Assembly (NCBI GenBank): GCA_964035545.1
Contig: OZ037769.1
Coordinates: 13,444,633 to 13,508,632 of the forward strand
Length of the DNA: 64,000 bases
Reading direction: 5' to 3'
Origin: Bugula neritina
Lineage: Eukaryota > Bryozoa > Gymnolaemata > Cheilostomatida > Bugulidae
A program made the position numbers and the translations under genes. Positions 44,201-54,700 of the stretch are shown here, piece by piece (position 1 is the stretch's first letter; every line of letters begins with the position of its first letter). The notes beneath the pieces are model-generated. The model saw only the letters and a program-made list of their open reading frames with translations, was not told where the DNA came from and did not search any database.

Positions 44201-47200
44201 CGTCCTCTTCCTGGACGGAATGGAACCGGCCTAGCATTGACCCAGCTGGGAGCTCAATGGGCTCGGTAAAGGGGTTGACGCACTGCACTAAGACCTCCCC
44301 TCGCTCAGTTAGTCGGTTTAAACTACTGGCGAGTTGGATCTTTTCGTGCGCGCTTTCAACGACCCCGAGCCTGGCTATCCGGTTGCTGTTCACTCGGCAG
44401 TGGATAGTAGCTCTGGAGCGTCCGGGTATGGTGCAGTTTCGAACTACCTGAACACCGCCCACCAGAGGACGCCCAAACTTATCCACACAGGCGAGTTCTC
44501 GCCCGCCCATCAGCACCACCGACTTACTAAAATCTATTCGGCACTGGTGTTGCTTCAAGAAGGGCATTCCGAGGATAGCATCTTCCTCCAGTTGAACTAT
44601 GATAAAGGTCTCCTGTACAGCCTGATCTCGGACACGCCCAGGGAGCTCGATAATACCATAAAAGGGGATACATGACCCGTCTGCCAGGGTGCCATGTTCT
44701 CCAGTATACGGTCGTACTCTATCCCTGTCCCGGCGGGGCAGTGCCTCAAAGACTCTACGGCTGAGAAGGTTGGTAGTACAACCGGAGTCGAGCAGGAAAG
44801 TGACGGCGTTGCCGGCCACCTTTCCGGGTAGGAAATAGCTCTCCCCATGTGGTTGTACTTTCACCCCCCCCGCATGTGCTGTCCTGGTTTGACAGGACGG
44901 CGGGGGTTTCACCCGTGGTTTACGGGGCTTCCGGCGGCGAGGTTGGTGCCGGCGGGGTTTGGGCCTCTCCACTGGGCCTTCTGGCTCCATTTCAGTGGCG
45001 GGCTCCTCCTCCCGAGGTAACCGGTGAAACCGGTTAGCGAGTGGCAGGGAGAAGGTACTGGGCCGTTGTGCGGGCCTACTAGTCCTGCGTGGTACCTGCC
45101 ACTCGGGTGGAATGTTCCGCCGTGTCCGTACGGACAGACGACGGCGTGTTCCACCATACTCCTTTAGTTGCGGCCCGCGGGGAGGGAGAGTGTCCGCGGG
45201 CCGTGACAGTTTAACGCCCCCTGGTATTGGGGTCGTCCTTTCTGTCCCTGGTCCTGATCAGCGCTACTCCAGCCCTGCCCCACAGGTGTTGGGGGCATCC
45301 GCAAGGCCTGACCGGGGCCAGCACCGGCCAGAATGGTTACCAATTGTCCCAGCATCTCTACCATACGGTCCACTTCGGCTTCCAGCGGGAGGGCTTCGGA
45401 GCCTGTCGTAGCCCTGGCAGCGCTGACTCTAACTACTGGTGGGTTCCTTTGTGCTCGATGCATTTGGGTAGCCAACAGGTAAGCTTCTCCAGCCTTCAGG
45501 GCATCCTCTATTCTGGTTATCCCTTTAGCTCGTAGGTGATGGTCTAGGCCCAGGTCGTTTAGGGACTGGACAAAGGCGTCATAGGTGTAACGCTCTTGGT
45601 GTTGTGCTGGTAGATCGCTATATGCAATCTGCGCCAGCTTCTTCACCGTCGCGGCATGTTCTTGCAGCGAGGTCCGCGGGGTGCGGCACAATCTCTCTAG
45701 CTTGGTCCTAGCGTCTATGACGGAGGTGCCAAAACGGGCCCGCAGCGCAGCCAGTATGCCGTCTACGTCCGTTCCCACTCCGTACGGCTTGGCTTGCTCC
45801 GTCACCGCTCTCCGCAATTGAATAAGGGCCACTCTATGCGGCCATTGAGCAACTTCCATTACCTCTCTAAATTCTTGTATAAATTGTTCGACATCTTCCG
45901 ACCCAGTAAAGGTGGGAGCTTTCAAGCAATGTCTATAAGCTTCTTCTCCTTCACGATTCACAGGATTAACAGCATTTCTACGCTCACCTTCTACTGGGGG
46001 TGGTTGCATTCTAGCATGTTCAGTCTCCATCTTTGATATACACTATCCCACCGCTGCCACCACTGTTATAGTTTTCAGATTTAGGGTTGATGTGCCACCA
46101 AGAGAGTCTATTTATCACTAGAGAAACTTCACCAGTCAAGTCGAGTAGATATCGTTATATTTAATACAAGAATGCATAATAAAATCCAATGTACAACAGT
46201 AATGATACGCACGTCTATTTAATTTACAGCACTATCCTCAACTGAGCTAGTAGCGCGAAGCTGCTACTACTCACATAAAACAGCCTAGCTAATTGGCTAA
46301 TACATTGTTCCGGGTCAATACGCAACCTTGCGTATTGTGTTGCTGGTAGCTCCACGAGCCACCACACTATTACTATTAGTAATACTTACTAAACTTAAAG
46401 TTAGCAATAGCCTATTACTATTAGTAATAGTATCGATTTGAACTTGTATTAAATTTAATTATTATATAACTATTGGTATTACTATTAGTATTAGCATTAG
46501 TATAAGTAATACCATTGATAGTAGTAATAATACTAATAGTAATAATAATACTAATAATAATAGTAATGACGTGTTGCTGTATACTGCTACTGCAAAACAT
46601 TTGGTTCAACTTTTTAAAATGAAGCTAGCAAAATTAATTGAGTTGAAAATGAATAATATCCTCCTGACTACAGTGAAGTACTTTTTATTTGGCTTACTAG
46701 GTATTTATTTTTTGTAGACTAACATTCTATCAGCAGAAGAATGGTGTAAATGTAACAAATGTCAGGTTCAGCAAACTAAAGAGCAGTCAGTATGCTGTCA
46801 TAACTGTGATGAGGCATTTACTAAGCTCGATTTCAATAATGGTGTCAAGTGTATCACAGATCACCCTGGTGTATTTGAACTGACACGACCAACAGTTCTT
46901 GAAGTCACATACAACAGCTATTTACGTTATCATGGTTAGTTAGCTTATATTAAAATTAGAATATCAATCTTTAATGTAAAGTAGGATCTATGCTGTAAGT
47001 TTACATATAAAAAGAAAATAAAGATAACCAAAACTTAGCTACACAGTACACCATAGCATTTCTTTTTGAGTATATGCACCAAAATAAGTAATTTTTCCTA
47101 TATATCCACCATAAAATTATGTCATTACAATAATTATTGTTTTAGATGATGCATTCGGTAACACAAGACACTCGATGAATTCTAAAAGACGATTTTGTAG

Positions 47201-47372
47201 TTATAGAGCACTAGTTTTCTGGCTTTTCCCAAACCTTCATAGAAGGCAAAGAAAACCACTGCCAGCTTGCCTGTATGACTGGGTGCAAGCGTCTTTTCCA
47301 CCTACAGATGATGAAGAACAATTTGGTGATTGGGAATTTTCTAAGTTTGTTTACAATGAAGAGAGATTGTAG
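38233..47372 (+). CDS. P2X7 intracellular-domain-like gene, intron carries B2
   Basis: Three-exon plus-strand model: about 38233-38598, 46718-46934, 47146-47372 (TAG). Exons 2 and 3 encode EEWCKCNKCQ, CCHNCDEAF, CITDHPGVFELTRPTVLEVTY, then RRFCSYRALVFW, LPACLYDWVQASFPP. This is the pattern of the P2X7 C-terminal cytoplasmic domain, a Cys-rich metal-binding module often found alone in invertebrate proteins. Exon 1 is acidic (repeats of DSD, HND, DTESDSHRDTDSHSQSEGHD) and ends TCG|GTAAGC in phase 0, matching exon 2. The ATG frame (MSTTPSNSES) hits TGA near 38391, one frame away from the acidic frame. So exon 1 is frame-shifted, has an unseen intron, or starts elsewhere. Confidence 0.6.
38640..38880. 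repeat. TATTACTATTAG-type simple repeat, left of B2
   Basis: Degenerate ATTACTATTAGTATT units, continuing on the other side of B2 (46367-46570). B2 inserted inside this intronic tract, between inverted GTATTACTA / TAGTAATAC. Confidence 0.7.
38882..39184 (-). repeat. 3' LTR of B2
   Basis: 303 bp, preceded in element orientation by the polypurine tract GGAGGGGG. Confidence 0.9.
39454..40527 (-). CDS. ORF3 of B2: zinc-finger/coiled-coil protein
   Basis: 357 residues from ATG 40527, starting about 18 bases after the pol stop. An acidic/Ser-rich N-terminus of about 130 residues is followed by WITPATEREI, a canonical C2H2 finger (CNLCQQRFTTHRRLKVHLPQH), a second Cys/His cluster (CPCGEYSYNRDYLLRHQRTMQC), VDESSYPAFLNAIKPLI, a Pro-rich spacer and a coiled coil with basic end (LKYLQESIKRMKRAARS). 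The B1 protein has the same block order at low overall identity. No signal peptide or membrane span. A strong donor (CCCAG|GTAAGCC) at the end of pol suggests a spliced subgenomic RNA. The function is unknown; nucleic-acid binding is an inference. Confidence 0.85.
   Translation of the reverse strand: METGSMPVNSELIQQIESELLGTTFHVNDDEDTVMADGLLDLELDTVLGQSTHDSSVPRVHSKSCDSQASNGRQSLELCCKDPPRSNNNSTFVDTLAPVSPGMPSLEMAWDPEPAPTTSTTRQLPPQLEATSNWITPATEREIRTHQGGESNRECNLCQQRFTTHRRLKVHLPQHYITTFCPCGEYSYNRDYLLRHQRTMQCYQGHVYEVDESSYPAFLNAIKPLITDSARLSRLEQGFPSPRPIISGAADKPTQSTNSPPHSPLRMPHTFPRVVLQRVDTNAYTLPPPLPSSERKRHRQPTSSRSSPWARNLREVEARAHDLEQEVYRLAPRVQAASSELKYLQESIKRMKRAARS
42816..42901. repeat. 43-bp tandem duplication in B2 pol
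   Basis: The unit starting CGCAGCCGGAACTTCC occurs twice back to back without differences (42816-42858, 42859-42901). Its length is not a multiple of three, so the RNase H frame is broken. Confidence 0.95.
45164..46030 (-). CDS. gag: Gag of B2, zinc knuckle absent
   Basis: 288 residues from ATG 46030 to TAA. The capsid region parallels B1 Gag (KAPTFTGSEDVEQFIQEF, TPRTSLQEHAATVKKLAQIAY). Where A1, A2 and B1 have a CCHC knuckle, B2 reads WSSADQDQGQKGRPQYQGA with no Cys. The frameshift heptamer remains in place right after it. Confidence 0.88.
   Translation of the reverse strand: METEHARMQPPPVEGERRNAVNPVNREGEEAYRHCLKAPTFTGSEDVEQFIQEFREVMEVAQWPHRVALIQLRRAVTEQAKPYGVGTDVDGILAALRARFGTSVIDARTKLERLCRTPRTSLQEHAATVKKLAQIAYSDLPAQHQERYTYDAFVQSLNDLGLDHHLRAKGITRIEDALKAGEAYLLATQMHRAQRNPPVVRVSAARATTGSEALPLEAEVDRMVEMLGQLVTILAGAGPGQALRMPPTPVGQGWSSADQDQGQKGRPQYQGALNCHGPRTLSLPAGRN
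45171..45215 (-). promoter_or_regulatory. -1 ribosomal frameshift signal (B2 gag/pol)
   Basis: Heptamer GTTAAAC (45215-45209), spacer TGTCA, perfect 10-bp stem CGGCCCGCGG/CCGCGGGCCG, 13-nt loop. The gag stop follows the stem. Confidence 0.85.
46064..46366 (-). repeat. 5' LTR of B2
   Basis: 303 bp, TGTGGTGG...ATAACA in element orientation, followed by one base and the tRNA-Leu-like primer site. Differs from the other LTR at one T/C (near 38955). Confidence 0.9.
46718..46934 (+). CDS. P2X7-C-like exon 2
   Basis: Acceptor TTATTTTTTGTAG, donor ATG|GTTAGT, phase 0 in and 1 out. Contains WCKCNKC, CCHNC and CITDHPGVFEL, the Cys/His ligands and signature of the family. Confidence 0.78.
47146..47372 (+). 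CDS. P2X7-C-like exon 3 (terminal)
   Basis: Acceptor ATTGTTTTAG, 227 nt, phase 1 in, stop TAG 47370-47372. RRFCSYRALVFWLFPNLHRR and LPACLYDWVQASFPPTDD match the second half of the P2X7-C domain. An acidic extension follows (DDEEQFGDWEFSKF). Confidence 0.75.
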
Positions 47373-47881
47373 GCCATAACTATTTTAAATTTAGAAAATA
47401 TTTTGTGAAAAACAATGTCGGGTTTTCTTGTAATCAAGAATAGTCTTAGTTTTAATAGATCAGTTTAATATATTGTAGACAAACTTTTTACAAGCGTTTC
47501 AATTTTTTCTACCTACAAAATTGTCTAACTGACTAATTGAGAATACAAAACCATGCTCCAGATATACCCTAAACTGACCATCAATGTTAGAATGAGTTGG
47601 AGATGTAGAACAAATGGCAGTTAATGTTTTTCTGTGCTGTTTGAACTTTTTACTCCAGAACACTACATTAAACAAACATGTGTAAATATATGACAATTTA
47701 CAAACAATAATAATAAAAATTCAATTGATAAATCCAATATTTAGTTTCTTTTGTAATGCTTCTATCTCCTTTTTGTGGTGTGTTAACCTATAGGCCTATA
47801 TAGCAGAGACATATTTTATATCAGGCAAATCTGAATAAAAGAATAATCTTAAATGATACTCGAGTTTTTTTTTTGTAAAAT

Positions 47882-49958
47882 TCAAAGAAAACACTTTCTA
47901 CTAAGTAGAACACTTGCCATTTCTCTCCTCACGATGCCTCTACTGCTAACTTTGGATGTCTCTATTACAACAGTTCTATCTATTTGTGGTTCTGTTGACG
48001 CTAACGTAGGAATATATATGGCCGGAAGTTTAGGCTGATCTGCATTATTCAGGTAGTTTTCCAATCGTAGCATTAGATCATCAACATGTCCTAAAATAAT
48101 GAACATTTTGTGAAAAAAATATTTGAGTTGGTTGTATTTAAGCCAACTTTGCAAAGTTTTCTTACTGTATGTTGGTGGCACTCGTAACTTGGTGGCTACA
48201 GGTTGTAATTTGGAGTGTTTAGACCGGCTAATGGAATACATAGCTTCTCCCGCCTTTGAAACTCTATATGGCCTATTCACATTTTCATTGTGATACATCA
48301 CAGCTAATTGGTACCTAAAGTTTAGAACATGGTCTCAACAATTTTATAATGAAAAGTACCATCATAACACTTTCACGTGCAGTACATAACCTTTTGTTAC
48401 CTAGAAGACATTTCTTGATATGTGTATCCAGTCATTTTTGGAGCATAGTGGTTTATTTTAGCATGAAATGCTTCCAGCTCACTTGTGTTCTGTTTTCCTG
48501 CTCTTTTTATATCATTTATAATTCTAGAGCTGAGCAGTATTTCTCTTAATGTGATCTCGCATGGACTACCTAATAGACATAACAAAAAGAGAAATTTCAT
48601 ACAAGTTTTAGGCTGCTTATGCTATAAACTACAGGCACTTAAAATAAGCCAAGCATGCAATGTGATACTTAAGGTTAGCACCTTGTACAATCCAAGCTTT
48701 AGTAGATGGTTTCGTGATTGCATTTCGTATGATCATTTGTTATATGGCTCAGTAGAAGCCGCCATTTCTCCTCTCGATCACTCTCCTCCTCAGAAGACCA
48801 AACACATCAATATAGATGGTTACAAATGGATTTGATCCATGGAGCAATCGCTCGGTATTTCGCTGTTCGAGTTTTCTCTGCTAATCTGTTTTTTAACCCT
48901 ATGATTTAGAATGCATTATCAAACAATTATTATTACCATAGTTTTACTTCCCATAACATGATGTAAACAACAGTAATCAATAGTGACAATCTGGTGCACC
49001 TTTGCTTATATGCCATGTGTCAAAGTAGTGCTTTACTTCTGGCCATTGCTGTCGAACATATTTGGTTACGCCTGTGTGTCTATCAGTTGTTAAAGAAGAC
49101 ACCTTTATCTGATGCAGGGCCAACTCATCCCTGCAGCGTTTGAGACCTTCCAACTCCATGGCATTTGAGCTGCTCACTTCTGTGCTCTTTAAAATAACCA
49201 AGAAATTAAAATATCCATACACATACAATAGCAAAAAAGTTGCAATATACATTGGCCTAACCTTGACCAGTTTTGATGAAACTATACGATGATTTTTAAG
49301 TTCCATCAAAATTGTTATGCCATAAAGTGCACTGTGCCCTGGGGAATCACATCTTCCATCACCAGCAATATCTACTTTCCCTTCCATCAAAACTTCGCTA
49401 AAAAGCCCTTTCTGCTTTATCTCGTATTCTTCTTTCACAACCTTTCAGTTTAGAATACCATTTAATACATAGTTTCAAACATTGATATCACCAGTTTAGC
49501 TATACTTTTGTAAAGAAAAAACTATGCCAGTTGGCTGGTATAGTACTTACTATACTATTGCTAATATTTTAGGTAACGTAGTCATCCATCTTGTAAAATA
49601 TTCACATACCCCATGCAGATACTTCCTCTGATGTGTGATAAATGTTCTGTAAGCTGGAACTGCAATGTTGATGCTGGAAAGCATTCTTAAACACTTGGTA
49701 CCATTACCACCAGCAAACAAAGTTGCAGCTGAAATGAAGTTGTTGATAGAATAATTCCGACTAATTTTTGGAGCTGAAGCCCACGCCAACTCATGACCAT
49801 ATGTCAAACATACAACTTGAAATTCTACATGTGCTCCTTCCCTTTTGTGTGTGCTGTATGTGGTCTCCTCCCTGCAACATGTACAAGATCTCAACAGTAG
49901 GTGTAAACAGCTCATTGAAACAATAATCTTTCTTTCCTTGTATACATTGTCAAACGAT
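47882..49958 (-). pseudogene. Transposase-like catalytic part of the THAP gene
   Basis: Seven exons with conserved blocks including GDGRCDSPGHSALYG, an Asp-containing TDRHTG and DTWHISK, spacing reminiscent of an RNase H-fold DDE/D transposase. In the fourth exon (48682-48898) NHLY is followed by TGA. The exon length is also one base off the phase required by its neighbours. Confidence 0.75.
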
Positions 49959-50154
49959 CTATAAGTTTTAAAAAAATTTAAACAGCTCAAATAGCACTAT
50001 ATATTATTCAATGAAAACGGCACACTTGTATTTTGCAATAAAACGCTAATTTGAAATTAGTTTCATACACTATAGGTCAGCAAGAATAACTTTGTTCATT
50101 GCAACCGATTATCATGCAACCTTCTACAACCGCTAGAATCAATCTCTGTAATAG

Positions 50155-50732
50155 TGTAATGGATTCTCATCCTCTATTGTTCTGAAATAACTGCGTGCAT
50201 CAGTGTACTATAAATACTGTTGCGTATCGTTCTTAATGCTGTAATTATAGTTAAGTAAGCTAGCTTGCTAATGCCTAAGTATGGTGATTACTGTTAAGCT
50301 TTCAGCATAATGTAATTTTACTGAAATACGCATTCTGAAGTTATGTAATATCTCTTTTACTAATGGTGCTTTTCTTTTACTAATGTTGCTTTCTTTTGTG
50401 TGTGTCCTTGGTTGCTGAGATCGGCATTTCGGTCTTCCGAAATGCCGATATGCCGAAAATCGACGTTTCGGCATTTCGGAGTCCCGAAGTGCCGATATTC
50501 GGCATTTCGGAACCCCGATCTCGGCAACAAAGGAATGTCTTTGTCTCGCTTGTATATAAAAGCCAGCGAGTTCCAGTGTAGTTCAGACTACTACTGGAGC
50601 TCGCTGGTAGTAGGACCACATAAGCTGTATCTGATGCAAATAAAGTTATCTTTCATTCGTACTCAAATACTTGGCTTATTCTCTCTAGAGCATGTAGGCA
50701 CTAGTTGCATTCAAAACCCACAGTTTACTACA
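50155..50732 (+). repeat. 5' LTR of A2
   Basis: TGTAATGG...TACTACA. U3 contains a palindromic array of TCGGCATTTCGG / CCGAAATGCCGA units (about 50413-50527), a TATA box (50553-50562), an RNA-start hairpin CCAGCGAGTTCCAGT / ACTGGAGCTCGCTGG (about 50563-50608) and AATAAA (50639-50644). Confidence 0.93.
50553..50562 (+). promoter_or_regulatory. TATA box of A2 LTR
   Basis: TATATAAAAG about 25 bp downstream of the palindromic array and just before the hairpin. The same sequence and spacing occur in the A1 LTR. Confidence 0.65.
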
Positions 50733-50733
50733 T

Positions 50734-50751
50734 TGGTGGCAGCAGTGGGAT
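50734..50751 (+). other. Primer-binding site, tRNA-Leu-like (A2)
   Basis: TGGTGGCAGCAGTGGGAT, one base after the LTR. One mismatch to the 18-mer shared by A1, B1 and B2. Confidence 0.7.
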
Positions 50752-50782
50752 TTATGAATAACTAGTTGCCGAGCGGCACACA

Positions 50783-51688
50783 ATGGCCCCATGGGACTCA
50801 GCCCCTGAGGCAGCAACACCACCAGCCCTCACTGTTGAGGCGCTGGTCACAGCCCTCCAGGGATTGCGGGGGCAAGGACAGGCATCACCTGGTGACAGGT
50901 ATCGCCTCCAGCCCCCGAATTTCGGAGGAGAAGGAGACGTAGAGCAATTCATCAGGGAGTTCCAGGATGTGGCCACCATCGCTGAATGGCCAGTACGGGT
51001 GCGCATCCTCCAACTTCGGGCCTGTCTGACAGGCCGGGCCAAGAGCTTCGCTCTTGGGCCTGATGAAGAGCACATCATGCGGGCTCTCAGAGCCCGGTTC
51101 GGCCTAACAGCCGAAGAAGCAGCTGATTGTTTGCAGATAATGAGGAGGGACCGGAGGACTCCCCTGGAAGACCACGCAAACGAGGTAGAGCGCCTGGCTC
51201 AGGCTGCTTTCGGTCACGCCACTGGCAATGACTGGAAGCGCCTCGTTTACAACGCGTTCTTCCGGAGCGTGAATCACCCGGACCTGCAGCCATACTGGCT
51301 GGCCGCCAAGGTCAACAGTATAGAAGAAGCGCTGGAAATGGGGAAGGCTTACTTCTAGGTGGAAGAGCCTAGGCGACCGAGCTATACAGCCCGCCAAGTG
51401 GTCGAAGAGCATGAGGAGACCACCCCACTTCCAACTCCACAGGTAGCAGCAGCTGCAACTAAATCACCCGAGCAGACGCAGCTCACCATGTTAATGGACA
51501 TGATGAAAGGCCTGCAGGCTACGGTGACGAAGTTGCAGAGCGAACAGGCGGATAGGCGGGCTCCCCGATCACGGGACAACCCTGTCCGCCCATCTCTGCT
51601 AACCTGTTGGGGGTGCGGGGCGCAAGGGCACGTGAGGAGGCACTGCCCTAGAGGCCAAGGGCCTTTAAACACCCAAGGCTCACGGTAA
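50783..51688 (+). pseudogene. gag: Gag of A2 with internal stop
   Basis: Capsid and nucleocapsid reading frame as in A1 Gag, with zinc knuckle CWGCGAQGHVRRHC. TAG at 51356-51358 interrupts it after residue 191 (GKAYF), where A1 has Gln. Downstream the same frame is open to TAA 51686-51688. Confidence 0.92.
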
Positions 51689-51708
51689 CTTCCGCCAACC
51701 GTGGGCCT
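51664..51708 (+). promoter_or_regulatory. -1 ribosomal frameshift signal (A2 gag/pol)
   Basis: TTTAAAC (51664-51670), spacer ACCCA, 11-bp stem AGGCTCACGGT/ACCGTGGGCCT with one G-U pair, 11-nt loop. The gag stop overlaps the end of the first arm. Confidence 0.85.
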
Positions 51709-54700
51709 CACGCCAATCCCATCCGGGATAGGACTCGGAGAGGAGAAGAAGAGACCTCCACAGGGTCTGCCGATACCGAGTGGCAGAGGCCACGGAGATC
51801 TCGGAGACCGCAAGGTCTACCCGATCCTCCGGCCGTGTCACTCGAGACCCGGATACAGCTAGAAGAAGCAGGATGGCAGGCACCTCGGAGATCTCGGAGA
51901 CCGCAAGGTCTACCCGATCCTCCGGCCTGGCCACTCCAGAACCGGTTCGCGGGGTTGCCCGAGGAGGTTGTGGAGGAGGATTCAGCTTACTCGCAAGAGT
52001 ACCCCAAGCTACCCTTCCGACCTCAGAAAACCCCCGTTGTCTCTAAGACGAAGAGGAGGCCCGCTGTGCGGACCCAAGTTGTGTCTCCCCCAGAGACTGA
52101 CTGCTCCAGGAGCACCCAGCCGTATGGAAGCAGCTACTTCCTGCCCGGAAAGATTTCGGGTAAAGCTGCCACATTCCTACTGGATACTGGGTGCACTACC
52201 AACCTGCTGAGTAGGCGTCTCTTTGACACTCTTGGTGCACGAGAGCGGGCGAGCCTCGAGCCGTATGAAGGTGCGCATGGTACGTTGGCGGACGGATCAT
52301 GCATTCCTTTCTACGGCGTCATTTCACTACCTGGACGCGTCCGTGATCAAGCAATTCACGAGACGTTCATAGTCAGCCAGCTGAAGGAGGACGCCATCCT
52401 GGGAATGCCGTTTCTGGAGAAACACCAGTGTCACATGGATTTTCAGAAGTCAGTGGTGGTGATGGCTGGGAAGGAACTTGTCTGCGTCGACAAGTTCGGA
52501 AGGCCCTTGGTGGGCGGAGTCCAGGTAGTGCGGGACTGCACGGTTCCGGGGAGATCCCAGGCGACTCTTCGCTGCAGAGTCAACTGCAAGGGGATCGCCG
52601 GCCTGGGGGTGGTTGAGGGAACGCACGGAGCGATCCGACTAGCAAACAGCCTGAATCGGCTAGATTGTCGGCAGGAGCTCCTCGTGCAGTGCACCAACCC
52701 CTTCACGGAACCTGTCCGATTATCGGCTGGAGCGCTGGTGGGGAAGTACCACTCCATCCAGGAAGCGGATGTGGGTCTGGCACTGGAGACAGTGGCCGAC
52801 ACCCAGGGGAACCCCCCTCACACCAGACAAGGAGCAGTCCCGGAGCATATGGCTGACCTGTATGATGGAGCGTGTGGAAACTGTACAAGTAGTACTGAAC
52901 GCTAAGTACTGGCTCAACTACTTGCGGAGTACAGTGATGTCTTCAGTCGTGGCGATGGAGACATGGGGCTGACCAAGGTCATCTCCCACGAGATACCCCT
53001 GGCAGCCGGCACCACTCCCATCAGGCAGCCTACCCGGCGTCTAGGCCCGGAGAAGGAGGTGAGCCGACAGGTACAGGATCTTCTCGACCGGGATCTGATT
53101 GAGCCTGCCCACGGTGCGTGGAGCTCTCCAGTAGTCCTGGTCAAGAAGAAGGATGGTAGCTGGAGATTCTGCGTGGACTACCGCAGACTCAACAGCGTTA
53201 CCATCCAGGGCGCCTACCCTCTCCCACGGATAGATGAGTCTCTGGATGCCCTCGCGGGTAGCAAGTACTTCAGTACTTTGGATCTGCTTAGCGGGTACTG
53301 GCAAGTACCCCTCAGTCCTGATGCCCAGGACAAAGCAGCGTTCATCACCCGCGATGGGCTCTGGAAGTGGAAAGTACTGCCATTTAGACTAACGTCCGCT
53401 CCGGCAACTTTCCAACGGCTCATGGAGCAGGTCCTCAGTGGGTTACACTGGAAGACCCTACTCATCTATCTGGACGACGTCATTGTCATCTCCCCAGACT
53501 TCTCGACTCATGTCAGTCGTCTGCGGGAGGTCTTTGACCGTCTCCGGGCAGCTGGACTGAAGCTGAAGCCCTCCAAGTGTGCACTCCTGCAGCCGGAAGT
53601 CACGTACCTGGGCTATGTGGTTAGCCGTGATGGGGTCGCTACCGACCCGGAAAAGGTACAGGCTGTGAAGGAGTGGACTGTCCCCCGTGACCTCCCTGAG
53701 TTGCGCGCGTTCCTGGGCCTAGTAGGGTACTACCGGCAGTACATACCTGGCTTCACAGGAGTGGCTCAGCCGTTGAATCGGCTGACCGCAAAGGGGGTCC
53801 GGTGGCAGTGGACACAGGAGGAGCAGCAGGCATTCGACCACCTCAAGCAGCGGCTAATGGAGGCGCCAATTCTGGCGTATCCTGATCCAGCCCAAGAGTA
53901 CATCCTGGACACCGATGCCAGCGACCACAGCGTGGGAGCTGTCCTGTCTCAAGTCCAGTGTGGAAGTGAGGTAGTCGTGGCTTACTACAGCAAGACTCTC
54001 GCGGCCGCCGAAAAGAACTACTGCACCACTAGGAAGGAACTCCTAGCAGTAGTCAAGGCGGTCAAGCACTTTCGGCCATATCTGTATGGGAGAACGTTCC
54101 GTTTGCGAACAGACCATGCATCACTGATATGGCTGTGTAAACGTGCGGAGCCCTCGAGCCAGGTGGCTCGTTGGCTAAAGATTCTTGCCGAGTTCTCTTA
54201 CCGGATAGAGCACCGTGCTGGCCGGAAGCACGGGAACGCCGACGGCATGAGCCGCCGACCGGTAGAGAACTGTAAGCAATGCCTGCACATTGAGAAGCGG
54301 GACGGGGGACCCGCTCGCCTTGACGTGGAAACAGAGTTAGGGGAGGGCGCCGTCTATCGGTGGGAGCACGGCCATCTTCGGACCGAAACCCACTCTGACG
54401 ACGTCCAGGCGCTTCACGCCAACCCCACTCTGTACCAGAATGTCAAGGAGCTGTGCCGACTCCAGGAGACGCTACCCGGCGCGGGAGCGGACATTTTCCG
54501 GGCCAAGAAGGAGGGCCGACGACCTAGCGAGGAACAGCAGCGGCAGGGGGACGTTGAGTTCCAACTCCTCTGTCGTCGCTGGGATGCCCTCAAGGTCAGT
54601 CCTGATGGCCTCCTGATGATAACGTTAGCAGCAGACAACCGTCAGCAGGAGAGGGACCGCGTCGTCTGTCCACGCGCCCTCCGACGGGAACTGATCTGGG

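Larger units (their letters stand above)
40545..45215 (-). pseudogene. pol: Pol of B2 with two frame breaks
   Basis: Domains in order: protease (SSYF-like, DSGCTTNLLS), reverse transcriptase (KDGSWRFCVDYRKLN, LPFGLTSAPATFQ, YLDDVIV), RNase H (DMDASDQNVGAVLS, RKELLAVI, TDHASLIWL, NADGLSRRP), integrase zinc region (DTHKQAHAG...CEICQASK), DDE core (VDLVGPMPL, SDQGAQF, HPQGNGVVERNNR), a GPY-type end (KFVGPYVVVE) and an acidic/Pro-rich tail with ANINFCEGGI. A 43-bp tandem duplication (42816-42901) shifts frame inside RNase H. A 9-G run (41188-41196, plus strand) breaks the frame just after the integrase. The catalytic residues of every domain are still present. Confidence 0.92.
38882..46366 (-). 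mobile_element. Ty3/gypsy element B2 (long copy, damaged)
   Basis: A 7485-bp minus-strand element with 303-bp LTRs (38882-39184, 46064-46366) differing at one base that I could find, 4-bp target duplication CTAT and a primer site at 46045-46062. Order: gag, frameshift signal, pol (protease, RT, RNase H, integrase, tail), ORF3. Breaks: a 43-bp tandem duplication in pol, a C-run frameshift after the integrase and loss of the Gag zinc knuckle. It sits antisense in an intron of the P2X7-C-like gene. Confidence 0.93.

Noticed and set aside
47499-47696. Minus-strand 65-codon open frame as an extra 3' exon of the THAP gene
   Set aside because: No recognisable domain, and the THAP gene already ends with an in-phase stop at 47882.
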